From: Mitsuaria sp. 7
GTDB lineage: Bacteria > Pseudomonadota > Gammaproteobacteria > Burkholderiales > Burkholderiaceae_C
Direction of reading: 5' to 3'
Assembly (NCBI RefSeq): GCF_001653795.1
Contig: NZ_CP011514.1
Location: forward strand, 248,001-312,000
DNA: 64,000 nucleotides
The notes below the pieces were generated by a model, which saw nothing but the letters and a program-made list of their open reading frames with translations, did no database searches and was not told the origin of the DNA. Of the stretch, positions 43,936-54,366 are shown piece after piece. A program made the position numbers and the translations under genes. Positions within the stretch are counted from its first letter, which is position 1. Each line of letters starts with the position of its first letter.

Positions 43936-44727
43936 TCACTCGCGTGCCGGGTCTTGCCTGAAGAACCCCGCGAGCAGTCGATAGAGGCGCGGCTGCTCGG
44001 CGAGCAGTTCACTCGGCGCGACGAAGAAGGCTTCGACGGCGACGGCGAAGAACTCTTCGGGGGCTTCCGCGCCGTAGGGATCGATGAGCGTGGCGACGCC
44101 TGCGTCGACCTGGTCGCAGAACCAGTCCCACTCCGCTTCCATCGTCGCGCCCCACTGCTGGCGCAGCGTCGGATCGTCGATCGTCGGCGCGCCGTCGGGG
44201 TTGCCGTCGCGCATGTCGAGCACGTGGGCGAACTCATGGATCACGACGTTGTAGACCGGGTCGTGGCCTTCGACGCGCTCGGTGGCTTCGGGCGTGACCT
44301 CGCTCCAGGCGAGCATCAGCGGCCCGCCTTCCATCGCCTCGCCGGCGAGCGTCTCGTCGTATTCGTGGACGACGCCGTCTTCGTCCATCGTCTCGCGCGC
44401 GGCGACGACTTCGCCCTCGTGCATGACGATGCCGACGAAGCCGTCGTACCACTCGAGCCCCAGGCGAAGCACCGGCAGGCACGCCTGCGCGGCGACGGCC
44501 ACCGCGACCTCGTCGGTGACCTCGAAGCCGTTGACGCCGTGGAATTCCTTCGCCGCCAGGAAGAGCGAGCACAGCCGGCGCAGCTCGGCGCGATCGGCCT
44601 CGCTGCGGCGGGCGATGAAGGGGTACTGCGTGAGCGTGAGCTCCCACAGCGCATCGGGGATCGCGAACTGGTCGAGCAGCTTGCGCTCGCGGCGGTCGCG
44701 CCAGCGTTGGAGCAGTCCGCCGATCAT
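43936..44727 (-). CDS. mtfA: Zinc peptidase MtfA (Mlc titration factor)
   Basis: The 263-residue protein belongs to the M90 peptidase family. The zinc site HEFAHVLDMRDG and the downstream acidic ligand segment EEFFAVAVEAFF match MtfA. E. coli MtfA binds the glucose repressor Mlc and has aminopeptidase activity. The start ATG at 44727 overlaps the stop of lpxH (ATGA), so expression is coupled to lpxH. No Mlc homologue is in the window, so its role here is uncertain. Confidence 0.92.
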   Translation of the reverse strand: MIGGLLQRWRDRRERKLLDQFAIPDALWELTLTQYPFIARRSEADRAELRRLCSLFLAAKEFHGVNGFEVTDEVAVAVAAQACLPVLRLGLEWYDGFVGIVMHEGEVVAARETMDEDGVVHEYDETLAGEAMEGGPLMLAWSEVTPEATERVEGHDPVYNVVIHEFAHVLDMRDGNPDGAPTIDDPTLRQQWGATMEAEWDWFCDQVDAGVATLIDPYGAEAPEEFFAVAVEAFFVAPSELLAEQPRLYRLLAGFFRQDPARE

Positions 44728-45563
44728 GCGACGAGGGCGAGCTCGGTCGCCGAGGTCATCGGGGCGATGCGACGCAGGCCGGCGGCATCGAGCACCAGCA
44801 CGTCGCCTCGGCCGCCACCGGGGCCGCCATGGTCGTAGTCCCAGTCGGACATCACGGCGCGCGTGAGCCCGTTGCCGAGATCATGCAGCGCGGGCCGGTG
44901 CGTGTGACCGTGGATCAGCGTGTCGCAGCCCGACGCGCGCAGCCAGGAGCGCGCGGCGTCGTCATCGACGTCCGCCCATGTGGAGGGATCCGATTGATGC
45001 ATCCGGCTTTTCGCGCGCAGGTGGCGCGCCAACGCGCGCCGCGCGAAGAGCGGCATCGCGCGCAGTGCCGCCAGCACGTCGGGCCGTCGTACCACCGCGC
45101 GGGCCTTCAGGTAACCGACATCACCGAGACACAGCTGATCACCGTGGCTCAGCAGCCAGGACCGTCCGAAGGCGTCCAGCCGCGTCGGATCGTTCAGCAG
45201 GCGCATGCCGGCATCCGCCGCCATCGCCTCGCCGAGCGCGAAGTCGCGGTTGCCGTGCATGAAGAAGAGGGCCTTGCGTGACGAGACCTCGCGCAGCAGA
45301 TCGAGCGCGAACTGCTCGAAGGTCCCGGCCTGCCAGCGCGCGTCGTCGCCGATCCAGGCCTCGAAGATGTCGCCGAGGAGGAAGACCGCATCGGCGGGCG
45401 TCGCCGCCAGATGGGCGCGCAGTCGCGCCAGCGTCGCCGGCATGTCCGGCGACAGGTGCAGGTCGGAGAGCAGGTCGATCCGCCGCCATCCGCCCGCCGC
45501 CCGCAGCGGTACCAGCGGCACCACCGCACGCGGCAGCGGGAAGGCGGCGGACCCGGGACTCAC
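44724..45563 (-). CDS. lpxH: UDP-2,3-diacylglucosamine diphosphatase
   Basis: LpxH removes UMP from UDP-2,3-diacylglucosamine in lipid A synthesis at the inner-membrane face. The 279-residue product has the calcineurin-type metal motifs [47 protein letters not shown] and [13 protein letters not shown]. The start is a GTG that overlaps the ppiB stop as GTGA. The first 25 residues (Pro/Val/Leu-rich) are longer than in E. coli LpxH. The operon order is ppiB-lpxH-mtfA. Confidence 0.93.
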   Translation of the reverse strand: MSPGSAAFPLPRAVVPLVPLRAAGGWRRIDLLSDLHLSPDMPATLARLRAHLAATPADAVFLLGDIFEAWIGDDARWQAGTFEQFALDLLREVSSRKALFFMHGNRDFALGEAMAADAGMRLLNDPTRLDAFGRSWLLSHGDQLCLGDVGYLKARAVVRRPDVLAALRAMPLFARRALARHLRAKSRMHQSDPSTWADVDDDAARSWLRASGCDTLIHGHTHRPALHDLGNGLTRAVMSDWDYDHGGPGGGRGDVLVLDAAGLRRIAPMTSATELALVA

Positions 45564-46063
45564 TCGACCGCGACGGCGCGCTCGATGATCACCGGGTCGA
45601 CCGGCACGTCGTCATGGAAGCCGGAGCGGCTGGTCTTGACCTTCTCGATCTTGTCCACGACGTCCTGGCCGGCGATGACCTTGCCGAACACCGCATAGCC
45701 CCAGCCCGACGGGCTTTCGCTCTTGAAGTTCAGGAAGTCGTTGTCGACCGTGTTGATGAAGAACTGGGCGCTCGCCGAGTGCGGCGCGTTCGTGCGCGCC
45801 ATGGCGATCGTGTACTTGTCGTTCTTCAGGCCGTTGTTGGCCTCGTTCTGGATCGGGGCGTCGGCCGGCTTCTGCTTCATGCCTTCCTCGAAGCCGCCGC
45901 ACTGGGCCATGAAGCCCTTGATGACGCGGTGGAAGATCGTGCCGTCGTAGTGGCCCTTGGCCACGTAGGCCAGGAAGTTCTCGACGCTCTTGGGGGCCTT
46001 GGCCTCGTCGAGTTCCAGCGTGATCAGACCCTGGTTGGTGTGCAGTTCGACTTTCTTGCTCAT
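45560..46063 (-). CDS. ppiB: Cytoplasmic peptidyl-prolyl cis-trans isomerase (cyclophilin)
   Basis: The 167-residue cyclophilin starts [34 protein letters not shown] and has [18 protein letters not shown] (active-site FHRVIxxFMxQ), [23 protein letters not shown] and [10 protein letters not shown]. No signal peptide is present. It catalyses proline isomerisation. It is one of two tandem cyclophilins; the upstream copy is exported. It is translationally coupled to lpxH. Confidence 0.94.
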   Translation of the reverse strand: MSKKVELHTNQGLITLELDEAKAPKSVENFLAYVAKGHYDGTIFHRVIKGFMAQCGGFEEGMKQKPADAPIQNEANNGLKNDKYTIAMARTNAPHSASAQFFINTVDNDFLNFKSESPSGWGYAVFGKVIAGQDVVDKIEKVKTSRSGFHDDVPVDPVIIERAVAVE

Positions 46064-46075
46064 GGCGTTGACTCC

Positions 46076-46651
46076 TTATTTCTCGACGGTGGCCTGCTTG
46101 ATCAGGACGGGGGTGTTGGGCAGGTTCTGGAACGCTGGATTCTTCGGCGACGGCGCGGTCGGCACCGCGCGGATCTTGTCGACCACGTCCATGCCCTCGG
46201 TGACGTAGCCGAACACGGCATAGCCGCGGCCATCGGCCGCGTAGCCCGGATCCAGCGCCGGGTTGTCCACGGTGTTGATGAAGAACTGCGAGGTCGCCGA
46301 GTTCGGATCGTTGGTGCGCGCCATCGCGATCGAGCCGCGGATGTTCATCAGGCCGTTGCCGGCCTCCAGCGGGATGGGCGGGCGCGTCGCGCGCTGCTTC
46401 AGGTCGGGCGTGTAGCCGCCGGTCTGGATCATGAAGTCGCCGATGACGCGATGGAAGATCACGCCGTTGTAGTGGCCGGCCTTCACGTAGGCGAGGAAGT
46501 TGGCGACCGACTTGGGCGCCTTCTCCGCATCCAGCTTGATCTTGATGTCGCCGGCGGTGGTGCTCAGCTTGACGACCTGGGCCTGGGCGAACGAGGCCGC
46601 GAGGCCCAGCACGGCGGCGCCGGCGGCGAGCAGGAATTTGGATGTCCGCAT
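46076..46651 (-). CDS. ppiA: Periplasmic peptidyl-prolyl cis-trans isomerase (cyclophilin)
   Basis: The 191-residue protein begins with a signal peptide (MRTSKFLLAAGAAVLGLAASFAQAQ) and then a cyclophilin domain: [41 protein letters not shown] and RGYAVFGYVTEG. It assists folding in the periplasm. The ATG at 46651 is chosen because it opens the signal peptide. A longer frame that begins with GTG at 46777 would overlap the upstream TPR gene and adds non-homologous residues. It arose with the neighbouring ppiB by an old duplication. Confidence 0.93.
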   Translation of the reverse strand: MRTSKFLLAAGAAVLGLAASFAQAQVVKLSTTAGDIKIKLDAEKAPKSVANFLAYVKAGHYNGVIFHRVIGDFMIQTGGYTPDLKQRATRPPIPLEAGNGLMNIRGSIAMARTNDPNSATSQFFINTVDNPALDPGYAADGRGYAVFGYVTEGMDVVDKIRAVPTAPSPKNPAFQNLPNTPVLIKQATVEK

Positions 46652-46733
46652 GGTCGGGGTGTCTGTGTGGGGAAGGGTGGAGGAGGGGCGCGGGGTGGTG
46701 CTCGACGACGCGCCGTCGGCGCGTCGTCCGGGA

Positions 46734-47267
46734 TCATCGCGCCTGCACGCCCTTGGCGTTGTTGAACGCGGTGACACGTTGCAACTTGACCTTCAGCGCG
46801 GTGTCGTCGCCGAGCGCCTGCTTCAGCGCGCGCTCGTAGGACTGCTGGGCCAGGCGCATCATCACGTCGCCCATGTTCTCCTGGGCCTGCGCGTGGTCGG
46901 GCTGCAGGTCCAGGGCGCGGGTCAGCGACTGGCGCGCGGCCTCGTACTCGCCGCGCGCGGCGTGGATCACGGCCAGGTTGTTGTACGGATCGGCCAGGTC
47001 GGGGAAGTCCTCGGTCAGGCTGGTGAAGAGCGCGCGGGCGCGCTCGAGCTGCTGCTGCTCGAGCAGCATGGTGCCCAGCGCGAAGCGCAGGCGCGGGTCG
47101 TCGGGTGTGGCCTTCAGGCCGGCCTCGGCGACCTGGATCGCCTGGTCGCGTTTGCCGGCGGCCCAGAGGCCTTGCGCGTCGTCGAGCGCCGCGGCATGCG
47201 TCAGGGTGGCGCCGGTCATCGCCAGGGCGACGCAGCAGTGGCGGATCAGGGCAGGAAGTCTTGGCAT
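46734..47267 (-). CDS. Exported tetratricopeptide repeat protein
   Basis: The 177-residue protein has a signal peptide ([26 protein letters not shown]) and three to four TPR units. Examples are [84 protein letters not shown] and [10 protein letters not shown]. It is a periplasmic protein-interaction scaffold of unknown partner. It stands upstream of the two cyclophilin genes on the same strand, and the gap of 82 bases to ppiA allows cotranscription. Confidence 0.85.
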   Translation of the reverse strand: MPRLPALIRHCCVALAMTGATLTHAAALDDAQGLWAAGKRDQAIQVAEAGLKATPDDPRLRFALGTMLLEQQQLERARALFTSLTEDFPDLADPYNNLAVIHAARGEYEAARQSLTRALDLQPDHAQAQENMGDVMMRLAQQSYERALKQALGDDTALKVKLQRVTAFNNAKGVQAR

Positions 47268-47437
47268 GGGGTCGGACCGCTATACTGGCGGGCATTCTAG
47301 AGCGAGCTTTCGTGTCTCGCTCACTGTCCACTCAGCGTCCACCCGCCTCCCGGCCGGCTCCCCCCGGCCCACCCGCACCGCACCGTCGAATGCGCCGATA
47401 CTCGCGACCCGTCGCCGGTGCGGCGCGAGCCTCTCGT

Positions 47438-48835
47438 ATGTCTTCCTTGCGCATCTACAACACGCTGGACCGCCAGCTCCAGGACTTCCAACCGATCGAG
47501 CCGGGCAAGGTCCGCATGTACGTCTGCGGCATCACGGTCTACGACCTGTGCCACATGGGCCATGCGCGCATGAACATCGCGTTCGACGTCGTCTACCGGT
47601 GGCTGAAGGCCAGCGGTTTCGACGTCACGTATGTCCGCAACATCACCGACATCGACGACAAGATCATCCGCCGCGCGCTCGAGCGCGGCATCACGATCGG
47701 CCAACTGACCGGCGACACCATCGCCGCGATGCATCGCGACTTCGACGCGCTGGGCATCGCCAAGCCGACGCATGAACCGCGCGCCACCGAGTATGTCCCG
47801 CAGATGCTGGACATCATCGGCAAGCTGGAAAGCAAGGGCCTGGCCTACCAGGCCGACGGCGGCGGCGACGTGAACTACGCGGTGCGCAAGTTCGACGGCT
47901 ACGGCAAGCTCAGCGGCAAGTCGCCGGACCAGCTGCGCGCCGGCGAGCGCGTCGCGGTCGACGACGGCAAGCGGGATCCGCTGGACTTCGTGCTGTGGAA
48001 GTCGGCCAAGGCCGAGGAGCCCGTCGAGGCCAAGTGGGCCAGCCCCTGGGGCGAAGGCCGCCCGGGATGGCACATCGAGTGCTCGGCGATGAGCTGCGCG
48101 CTGCTGGGCGAGCGCTTCGACATCCACGGCGGCGGCATGGACCTGCAGTTCCCGCACCACGAGAACGAGATCGCGCAGAGCGAAGGCGCCTTCGGCCACT
48201 TCGTCAACTACTGGCTGCATAACGGCTTCCTGAACATCGACGGCGAGAAGATGTCCAAGAGTCTGGGCAACTTCTTCACCATCCAGGAAGTGCTGGAGAA
48301 GTTCGACGGCGAGTCCATCCGCTTCTTCATGCTGCGCACGCAGTACCGCAGCCCGTTCAACTTCAGCGATGTCAGCCTGGACGACGCGCGCACCGCGCTG
48401 CGCCGGCTGTACACGGCGCTGGACGCGGTCGCGCCGGCGGACGTGACGATCGACTGGACGCAAGGTCCGGCTGTGGCATTCAAGGCCGCGATGGACGATG
48501 ACTTCAACACGCCCGGCGCACTGGCCGTGTTGTTCGAACTGGCCAACCAGGTCAATCGCGACCGGTCCGCACAGGACGCCGGTCTGCTGAAGGCACTGGG
48601 CGGCGTGCTGGGCGTGCTGCAACAGGCGCCCAAGACCTTCCTGCAAGCCGGCGCGGGCCTGGACGAGGCCGCGATCGAGGCGCAGATCGCCGCGCGCGCC
48701 GCCGCCAAGGCCGGCCGCGATTTCGCCGAGGCTGACCGCATCCGCAAGTCGCTCGCCGAACAAGGCATCGAATTGAAGGATTCGCCGACCGGCACGACCT
48801 GGGTCCGCGCAGCCAAGCTGGGAGAGCAGGCCTGA
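47438..48835 (+). CDS. cysS: Cysteinyl-tRNA synthetase
   Basis: The enzyme charges tRNA-Cys. The 465-residue class I synthetase starts [47 protein letters not shown], containing the zinc-binding cysteine and the HIGH-like HMGH. It continues with [29 protein letters not shown] and the KMSKS loop EKMSKSLGN. The ATG at 47438 fits the family, and upstream open frame is unrelated. The stop overlaps the next start by one base (TGATG). Confidence 0.97.
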   Translation: MSSLRIYNTLDRQLQDFQPIEPGKVRMYVCGITVYDLCHMGHARMNIAFDVVYRWLKASGFDVTYVRNITDIDDKIIRRALERGITIGQLTGDTIAAMHRDFDALGIAKPTHEPRATEYVPQMLDIIGKLESKGLAYQADGGGDVNYAVRKFDGYGKLSGKSPDQLRAGERVAVDDGKRDPLDFVLWKSAKAEEPVEAKWASPWGEGRPGWHIECSAMSCALLGERFDIHGGGMDLQFPHHENEIAQSEGAFGHFVNYWLHNGFLNIDGEKMSKSLGNFFTIQEVLEKFDGESIRFFMLRTQYRSPFNFSDVSLDDARTALRRLYTALDAVAPADVTIDWTQGPAVAFKAAMDDDFNTPGALAVLFELANQVNRDRSAQDAGLLKALGGVLGVLQQAPKTFLQAGAGLDEAAIEAQIAARAAAKAGRDFAEADRIRKSLAEQGIELKDSPTGTTWVRAAKLGEQA

Positions 48836-49488
48836 TGGCGCGTGTGGCGACCGCCGGGGTGACCCCGGACTATTGGGACGAGGCTTGCAGACACCTGGTC
48901 AAACGCGACCGGGTGATGAAGAAGCTGATCCCTCAATTCGGCGAGGCGCGACTGCAGAGCCGAGGCGACGCGTTCACGACGCTGGCGCGTTCGATCGTCG
49001 GACAGCAGATCTCGGTGAAGGCGGCGCAGAGCGTTTGGGACAAGTTCGCCGAGCTGACCTCGGGACCCTCCAACCGCATCAAGCCGACCGAGGTGCTGGG
49101 TCTGGACAAGACCGCGCTGCGGGCCGTCGGGCTGTCGTTGCGCAAGGTCGAGTACCTCAGCGACCTGGCGCAGCATTTTGAAACCGGCCAGGTCCATGTG
49201 CGCCAATGGGCGCAGATGGAAGACGAAGCCATCATCGACGAGCTGGTCGCCATCCGCGGCATCGCGCGCTGGACGGCGGAGATGTTCCTGATCTTCCACC
49301 TGATGCGGCCCAACGTGCTGCCGCTGGATGATCTGGGGCTGCTGAAAGGCATCAGCCAGAACTACTTCAGCGACGAGCCGGTGTCGCGCGCGGAGGCCCG
49401 AGAGCTGGGCGAGGGCTGGGCCCCGTATCGCTCGGTGGCCACATGGTACATTTGGCGGAGCCTCGATCCGCTACCCGTGGATTACTGA
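48835..49488 (+). CDS. DNA-3-methyladenine glycosylase, HhH-GPD family
   Basis: This 217-residue base-excision repair protein removes alkylated bases. The helix-hairpin-helix and catalytic region is [36 protein letters not shown], with the catalytic aspartate in [28 protein letters not shown] is the usual N-terminal signature. It lacks the extra N-terminal domain of E. coli AlkA. The start overlaps the cysS stop and accA follows after 2 bases, giving a tight cysS-glycosylase-accA operon typical for Burkholderiales. Confidence 0.92.
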   Translation: MARVATAGVTPDYWDEACRHLVKRDRVMKKLIPQFGEARLQSRGDAFTTLARSIVGQQISVKAAQSVWDKFAELTSGPSNRIKPTEVLGLDKTALRAVGLSLRKVEYLSDLAQHFETGQVHVRQWAQMEDEAIIDELVAIRGIARWTAEMFLIFHLMRPNVLPLDDLGLLKGISQNYFSDEPVSRAEARELGEGWAPYRSVATWYIWRSLDPLPVDY

Positions 49489-49490
49489 GA

Positions 49491-50462
49491 ATGAGCAAGA
49501 AACACTTCCTCGAATTCGAGCAGCCGATCGCTGAACTCGAAACCAAGATCGACGAGCTCCGCTACGTGCAGAGCGAGTCCGCGGTGGACATCTCGGAAGA
49601 GATCGACCGCCTCGGCAAGAAGAGCCTGCAGCTCACGAAGGACATCTATTCGAATGTCCTGCCGTGGCAGGTCTACCAGGTCGCCCGGCACCCGCAACGT
49701 CCGCAGACGCTGGACTATTGCAGCGAGGTCTTCACCGAATTCCAGGAGCTGCACGGCGACCGGCATTTCGCGGATGACGCCGCGATCGTCGGCGGTCTCG
49801 CGCGCTTCAACGGCCAGGCCTGCATGGTCATCGGCCATCAGCGCGGCTCCGACGCGAAGGAGCGCACGCTGCGCAACTTCGGCATGCCGCGTCCTGAGGG
49901 TTACCGCAAGGCGCTGCGCCTGCTGAAGCTGGCCGAGAAGTTCGGCCTGCCGGTGTTCACCTTCATCGACACGATGGGCGCGTACCCGGGCATCGGCGCG
50001 GAAGAGCGCAGCCAGTCGGAAGCGATCGGCCGCAACATCTTCGAGATGGCGCAGCTGGAAGTGCCCATCATCGCGACGGTCATCGGCGAAGGCGGCTCCG
50101 GCGGCGCGTTGGCGATCGGCGTGGCCGACCAGGTGCTGATGCTGCAGTTCGCGGCGTATTCGGTGATCTCTCCCGAAGGTTGCGCATCCATCCTGTGGAA
50201 GACCGCCGCGCGTGCGCCTGAAGCGGCCGAAGCGCTGGGCATCACCGCCCATCGCCTGAAGGCGCTGGGCCTGATCGACAAGATCGTCAGCGAGCCCGTC
50301 GGCGGCGCGCACCGCGATCCCAAGCTGATGGCGTCCAGCCTGAAGCGCGCGCTGGGCGATGCGCTCCGCCAAGTCTCCGATCTGAAGACCAAGGAACTGC
50401 TGGATCGCCGCTACGAGCGCCTGCAGGCCTATGGTCGATTCAGCGACACCAAGAGCCGGTGA
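49491..50462 (+). CDS. accA: Acetyl-CoA carboxylase carboxyltransferase subunit alpha
   Basis: AccA is half of the carboxyltransferase that makes malonyl-CoA for fatty-acid synthesis. The 323-residue product starts [24 protein letters not shown] and has [55 protein letters not shown] and [16 protein letters not shown]. The length equals E. coli AccA. The ATG at 49491 is 2 bases after the glycosylase stop. The 3' end overlaps the tilS start by 32 bases. Confidence 0.97.
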   Translation: MSKKHFLEFEQPIAELETKIDELRYVQSESAVDISEEIDRLGKKSLQLTKDIYSNVLPWQVYQVARHPQRPQTLDYCSEVFTEFQELHGDRHFADDAAIVGGLARFNGQACMVIGHQRGSDAKERTLRNFGMPRPEGYRKALRLLKLAEKFGLPVFTFIDTMGAYPGIGAEERSQSEAIGRNIFEMAQLEVPIIATVIGEGGSGGALAIGVADQVLMLQFAAYSVISPEGCASILWKTAARAPEAAEALGITAHRLKALGLIDKIVSEPVGGAHRDPKLMASSLKRALGDALRQVSDLKTKELLDRRYERLQAYGRFSDTKSR

Positions 50463-51936
50463 TCACGGCGCCGACACGGGCGCTGATTCCGGTACCGGTC
50501 ATGGCACTGATCCCGGCGCTCCTCCTGGCCCCGATCTGACCCGCCGCGTGATTGCGGTCGCCACCAGCGGCGGCCGTGATTCGACCGCGCTCCTCCACGC
50601 CACCGCTGTTGCTGCCCGTCCGATCGGGCTGCACGTGGTGGCGTTGCACATCCATCATGGACTGAGCAAGCAGGCCGACGAGTGGCTGGTACATCTGCAG
50701 GCGCAGGTCGAGGCCTGGGCCGCGGACGGCCTGCCGGTGTCGCTCGTCCATGAGCGCCTGAGCGGCGCGCCGGGACCCGGCGACAGCATTGAAGCGTGGG
50801 CCCGGGCAGGGCGCCACCAGGCGCTGCAACGCCTGACCCTCGATGCCGGCGCCGACCTGCTGCTGCTCGCGCACCATCGCCGCGACCAGGCGGAGACCTT
50901 CCTGCTTCAAGCGATGCGCGGCGCTGGCGTGGCGGGCCTGTCCGCGATGCCGCGCACGCAATGGCGCGACGGCGTGTGCTGGGCTCGCCCCTGGCTGGAT
51001 CGTCGCCGCGAGTCCATCGAGGCCTACGTCGCCGAACATGGCTTGCGCTTCATCGAGGACGACAGCAATGGCGACGCGCGATTCGCCCGCAATCGTCTGC
51101 GACTGGAAGCTTGGCCCGCGCTGACCGCGGAGGCGCCCGGCGCGGAGGCCGCGCTCGCGCAAGCTGCCGCGTGGGCGCAGGAAGCCGCCGAGTTGCAGCG
51201 CGAGATCGCTGAGGAGGACCTCGCCCGATGGTCCGATACCGACGGCCTGTCGCAGGCCATGCTGGATGAACTCAGCCCCGCGCGCGCGTCGAACGCGTTG
51301 CGCGCATGGCTGCATCGCGCGAACGGTCGGACCGCGCCCGCGACGCTGATCCGACGCGTGATGGCGGAAGGGCCTGCTGCGACCGTGGCGCGCTGGCCGC
51401 TCGGCGACACCGAACTGCATCTCTATCGCGGCCGGTTCTTCGTGCAGGCGCCGCCGCTGGTGCGGCGTCCCGCGCCATCGGAGGCGCTGCCTGCCTCGTT
51501 GCTCGGACTCGGCATCGCCGCGGCGACGGCGGGCGTGGAGGCGACGCTCCGGATCGATCTCTCGCGACCGGGGCGTCACCCGGTGGCCGAGTGGGGCGGC
51601 GCTTTCCATGTCGAACCCGTGACCACGGGGGGCGTTGCGCTTTCTGCGCTCAGCAATGTCGAGTTGCGTCCGCGCGAAGGCGGCGAGCAGTTCCAGGCGC
51701 ACGCCAAGGGTCTCGTGCGCGCGCTCCGGAAATGCTGGCAGACGGCCGGAATCCCCGCTGTCCAGAGGGAAGGGCCGCTGATCTACGTCGATGGAGCGCT
51801 GCTGTTCGCGCCCGGTCTGGGCATCGATGCGCGGTGGGTCGCGTCGCCCGACGAGGCACAGATGGCGCTGCGCTGGGTGCCCGAGGCAAGCGGATCCCGC
51901 ATGGGGAGCGACATTGCGGACAAGGGCGGGTCTTAG
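50431..51936 (+). CDS. tilS: tRNA(Ile)-lysidine synthase
   Basis: TilS changes the anticodon cytidine of tRNA-Ile(CAU) to lysidine. The 501-residue product has the PP-loop [75 protein letters not shown] and [18 protein letters not shown]. The N-terminal 36 residues are a Gly/Asp/Thr-rich stretch ([26 protein letters not shown]) not found in other TilS proteins. They overlap accA, so the true start might be a later GTG near residue 39. The last part is the usual C-terminal substrate-recognition domain. Confidence 0.93.
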   Translation: MVDSATPRAGDHGADTGADSGTGHGTDPGAPPGPDLTRRVIAVATSGGRDSTALLHATAVAARPIGLHVVALHIHHGLSKQADEWLVHLQAQVEAWAADGLPVSLVHERLSGAPGPGDSIEAWARAGRHQALQRLTLDAGADLLLLAHHRRDQAETFLLQAMRGAGVAGLSAMPRTQWRDGVCWARPWLDRRRESIEAYVAEHGLRFIEDDSNGDARFARNRLRLEAWPALTAEAPGAEAALAQAAAWAQEAAELQREIAEEDLARWSDTDGLSQAMLDELSPARASNALRAWLHRANGRTAPATLIRRVMAEGPAATVARWPLGDTELHLYRGRFFVQAPPLVRRPAPSEALPASLLGLGIAAATAGVEATLRIDLSRPGRHPVAEWGGAFHVEPVTTGGVALSALSNVELRPREGGEQFQAHAKGLVRALRKCWQTAGIPAVQREGPLIYVDGALLFAPGLGIDARWVASPDEAQMALRWVPEASGSRMGSDIADKGGS

Positions 51937-51974
51937 AATCGCCGATCCACCCGCAGCAGGCCTCTGACACTCCC

Positions 51975-53246
51975 ATGGCATTGATCGTTCACAAGTACGG
52001 CGGCACCTCGATGGGGTCGACCGACCGCATCCGCAACGTGGCCAAGCGCGTCGCCAAATGGGCGAGGGCGGGTCACCAGATGGTGGTGGTCCCCTCGGCG
52101 ATGAGCGGCGAGACCAACCGCCTGCTCGGCCTGGCCAAGGAGCTGTCCCCCGGCAGCTCGTCGCCGTCGCTGATGCGCGAGCTCGACATGATCGCGTCGA
52201 CCGGCGAGCAGGTCTCCGTCGGCCTGCTGGCGATCGCGCTGCAGGCCGAGGGCATGGACGCCGTCAGCTACACCGGCTGGCAGGTCGGCGTGTCGACCGA
52301 CAACTCGTACACCAAGGCCCGCATCGAGAGCATCGACGATGCGAAGGTCAAGGCCGACCTCGACGCCGGCCGCGTGGTCGTCATCACCGGCTTCCAGGGC
52401 GTGGACGAGGACCGCAACATCACGACGCTGGGACGCGGCGGTTCGGACACCTCGGCGGTCGCGATCGCCGCGGCGATCAAGGCCGACGAATGCCTGATCT
52501 ACACCGACGTCGACGGCGTCTACACGACCGATCCGCGCGTCGTGCCCGAAGCGCGCCGCATGAGCACCATCAGCTTCGAGGAGATGCTGGAGATGGCCTC
52601 GCTCGGCTCCAAGGTGCTGCAGATCCGCTCGGTGGAATTCGCCGGCAAGTACCGCGTCCCGATGCGCGTGCTGAGCAGCTTCACGCCCTGGGACATCGAC
52701 ATCGACGAAGAAGCCAAGTCCGGCACCCTGATCACTTTTGAAGAGGACGAACAAATGGAACAAGCCGTCGTCTCCGGCATTGCCTTCAACCGCGACGAGG
52801 CCAAGGTGACGCTGCTGGGCGTGCCTGACAAGCCGGGCATCGCGTTCCAGATCCTGGGCCCGGTGGCCGACGCCAACATCGACGTCGACGTGATCATCCA
52901 GAACGTGTCGCAGGACGGGAAGACGGACTTCTCGTTCACCGTGCATCGCAACGACTACCAGCGCGCGATGGAGCTGCTGGAGAAGGTCGTGGGACCGGCG
53001 GTGCAGGCCGCCAAGGTGACCGGCGACCAGCGCATCTGCAAGGTGTCCATCGTGGGCATCGGCATGCGTTCGCACGTGGGCGTCGCGTCGAAGATGTTCC
53101 GCTCGCTGTCGGAAGAGGGCATCAACATCCAGATGATCACGACCAGCGAGATCAAGACTTCCGTCGTCATCGACGAGAAGTACATGGAGCTGGCGGTGCG
53201 CGCCTTGCATCGCGCGTTCGATCTGGATCAGGACATCGAGGCCTGA
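51975..53246 (+). CDS. lysC: Aspartate kinase
   Basis: LysC performs the first step in lysine, threonine and methionine synthesis. The 423-residue product starts [26 protein letters not shown] with the KYGG(T/S)S signature, has [39 protein letters not shown], and two ACT domains ([18 protein letters not shown] and [20 protein letters not shown]), which give feedback control. An internal ATG with [13 protein letters not shown] near residue 260 may allow a separate beta subunit, as in other LysC genes. It is preceded by tilS and followed by the tRNA-Ser gene. Confidence 0.97.
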   Translation: MALIVHKYGGTSMGSTDRIRNVAKRVAKWARAGHQMVVVPSAMSGETNRLLGLAKELSPGSSSPSLMRELDMIASTGEQVSVGLLAIALQAEGMDAVSYTGWQVGVSTDNSYTKARIESIDDAKVKADLDAGRVVVITGFQGVDEDRNITTLGRGGSDTSAVAIAAAIKADECLIYTDVDGVYTTDPRVVPEARRMSTISFEEMLEMASLGSKVLQIRSVEFAGKYRVPMRVLSSFTPWDIDIDEEAKSGTLITFEEDEQMEQAVVSGIAFNRDEAKVTLLGVPDKPGIAFQILGPVADANIDVDVIIQNVSQDGKTDFSFTVHRNDYQRAMELLEKVVGPAVQAAKVTGDQRICKVSIVGIGMRSHVGVASKMFRSLSEEGINIQMITTSEIKTSVVIDEKYMELAVRALHRAFDLDQDIEA

Positions 53247-53282
53247 TTGACGTGTGATCGGGGCTCGATGAGCTCGTTTCAC

Positions 53283-53310
53283 TTGGAGCCGCGAAAAGCC
53301 ATGCTATAGT
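53283..53310 (+). promoter_or_regulatory. Promoter of the tRNA-Ser gene
   Basis: TTGGAG (-35, 53283-53288), a 16-base spacer and TATAGT (-10, 53305-53310) fit sigma-70, with transcription expected to begin near 53317, about 10 bases before the tRNA. Confidence 0.75.
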
Positions 53311-53326
53311 CGCTGCTTCTCCGGTT

Positions 53327-53419
53327 GGAGACGTGACCGAGTGGCCGAAGGTGCTCCCCTGCTAAGGGAGTATGTGGGCAAAACCTGCATCGAGGGTTCG
53401 AATCCCTCCGTCTCCGCCA
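53327..53419 (+). tRNA. tRNA-Ser (anticodon GCU)
   Basis: The 93-base sequence folds into a class II tRNA. It has an acceptor stem GGAGACG / CGTCTCC with discriminator G and an encoded CCA end, anticodon stem CTCCC / GGGAG with loop CTGCTAA (anticodon GCT), a long variable arm (tatgtgggcaaaacctgca) and a TTCGAATC T loop. It reads AGC/AGU codons. The position after lysC is common in Burkholderiales, and serine tRNA genes are frequent integration sites, as suggested by the downstream debris. Confidence 0.97.
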
Positions 53420-53428
53420 ACCAGATGC

Positions 53429-53460
53429 AAACCCTCGCAGCGCAAGCTGCGAGGGTTTTT
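53429..53460 (+). terminator. Terminator after tRNA-Ser
   Basis: A 13-bp stem (AAACCCTCGCAGC / GCTGCGAGGGTTT) with a GCAA loop is followed by T. A partly decayed copy of the 19-base core recurs at 55729-55747. Confidence 0.9.
53433..53451 (+). repeat. Left copy of a 19-bp direct repeat flanking the accessory segment
   Basis: CCTCGCAGCGCAAGCTGCG occurs here, inside the tRNA-Ser terminator, and again at 55729-55747 in the same orientation. The bases after each copy (GCATTC(T/C)GG) are also similar. The segment between the copies holds mobile-element debris. The repeat is itself palindromic, so chance resemblance of two terminators must be considered. Confidence 0.5.
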
Positions 53461-53723
53461 GCATTCTGGCTGCTGCGGAATGCCAGCGCTGCCGAACGTC
53501 GACGACTCATGCAGAGAACAACGCATGTCGAGCGACGTGCTCAGCGGCGATTGATGGGCGCACGAAGAGCGGCAGGTTCGCTTCGATCCACTGCAACTCG
53601 CCGCAGCGCATGCACGTCGACGTTCGCGACACCCGACCGAGCTGCATCCATCTCGCCAGTCGCGTTGCTCCTGTCACGCTGGCTGCTGACGCTCGGCCTA
53701 GACACCCGCAAAAGACGACCGAA

Positions 53724-54237
53724 TGGATCTTTGAGGAGAAGGGGTCAGGCGGCGTACTCGTCTATACGTGCTGGAAGCGTAATCAGGCTGCTGCAGCCGG
53801 GCGACATGCTCGTCGTCTAAAAGCTGTGGATCGCAGCGCGCGATCGCTCACGCACCTGTTGTAGATCCTTAAGCGTCTGACCATTCGCGGTCCGCAGTTT
53901 CATAGCCTGACCGAGACAATCGACGCCAACAACGCCAGCGGGTCAAATGATGATGCAGATCGTCGGCGCATTCGCCGAATTTGCGCTGGAGGTGATTCGC
54001 GACCGAACGCGCGCAGGCTCGCGAGCGGCGAAGGATCGAGGCATCAGGTTGGGGCGCCCGCGCGAGCTGACGCCAGAGCCTGAAGCGGAGGCCATCCGCA
54101 AGTTTCTCGACGGAAAACACCGCACCAGATCGCTTGCAAAGGAGTGCGGGACACACGTTTCCAGCATTAAGCGCACCCTCAGGCGCGTGGGTGCGATGGG
54201 GCCAGCGAAGCTGCGCAACGGGAAAGCAGGTGGTTGA
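53724..54237 (+). pseudogene. Decayed serine recombinase (resolvase/DNA invertase)
   Basis: Fragments of a resolvase/invertase lie in order but in different frames. These are IFEEKGSGG from 53727, RLLQPGDMLVV before 53818, then VDRSARSLTHLL-stop-ILKRLTIRGPQFHSLTETID (53826-53921), and finally an open frame from 53947 with MMMQIVGAFAEFALEVIRDRTRAGSRAAKDRGIRLGRPRELT and a helix-turn-helix end. Together they follow the normal order of such enzymes from the dimer-contact EEKxSG onward. At least three frame changes and one stop (TAG at 53862) break it, and the N-terminal catalytic serine part is missing or unrecognisable. It is the likely integrase of an old element inserted at the tRNA. Confidence 0.85.
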
Positions 54238-54275
54238 CCTGCTGGCGCCGCGCCATATGGTGGTGACAGCGAGAA

Positions 54276-54308
54276 ACGCCACCTGGCATGAGCTAGGTGG
54301 CGTCTTTT
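54276..54308 (+). terminator. Terminator after the recombinase pseudogene
   Basis: A 9-bp stem (ACGCCACCT / AGGTGGCGT) with a 10-base loop is followed by CTTTT, 39 bases after the end of the recombinase remnant. Confidence 0.7.
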
Positions 54309-54366
54309 GGATCGCGATAAGTTTTCGCCTTGGCCTAGCCTAAGCGCGCAGCGCGAGGCCGCGTCC

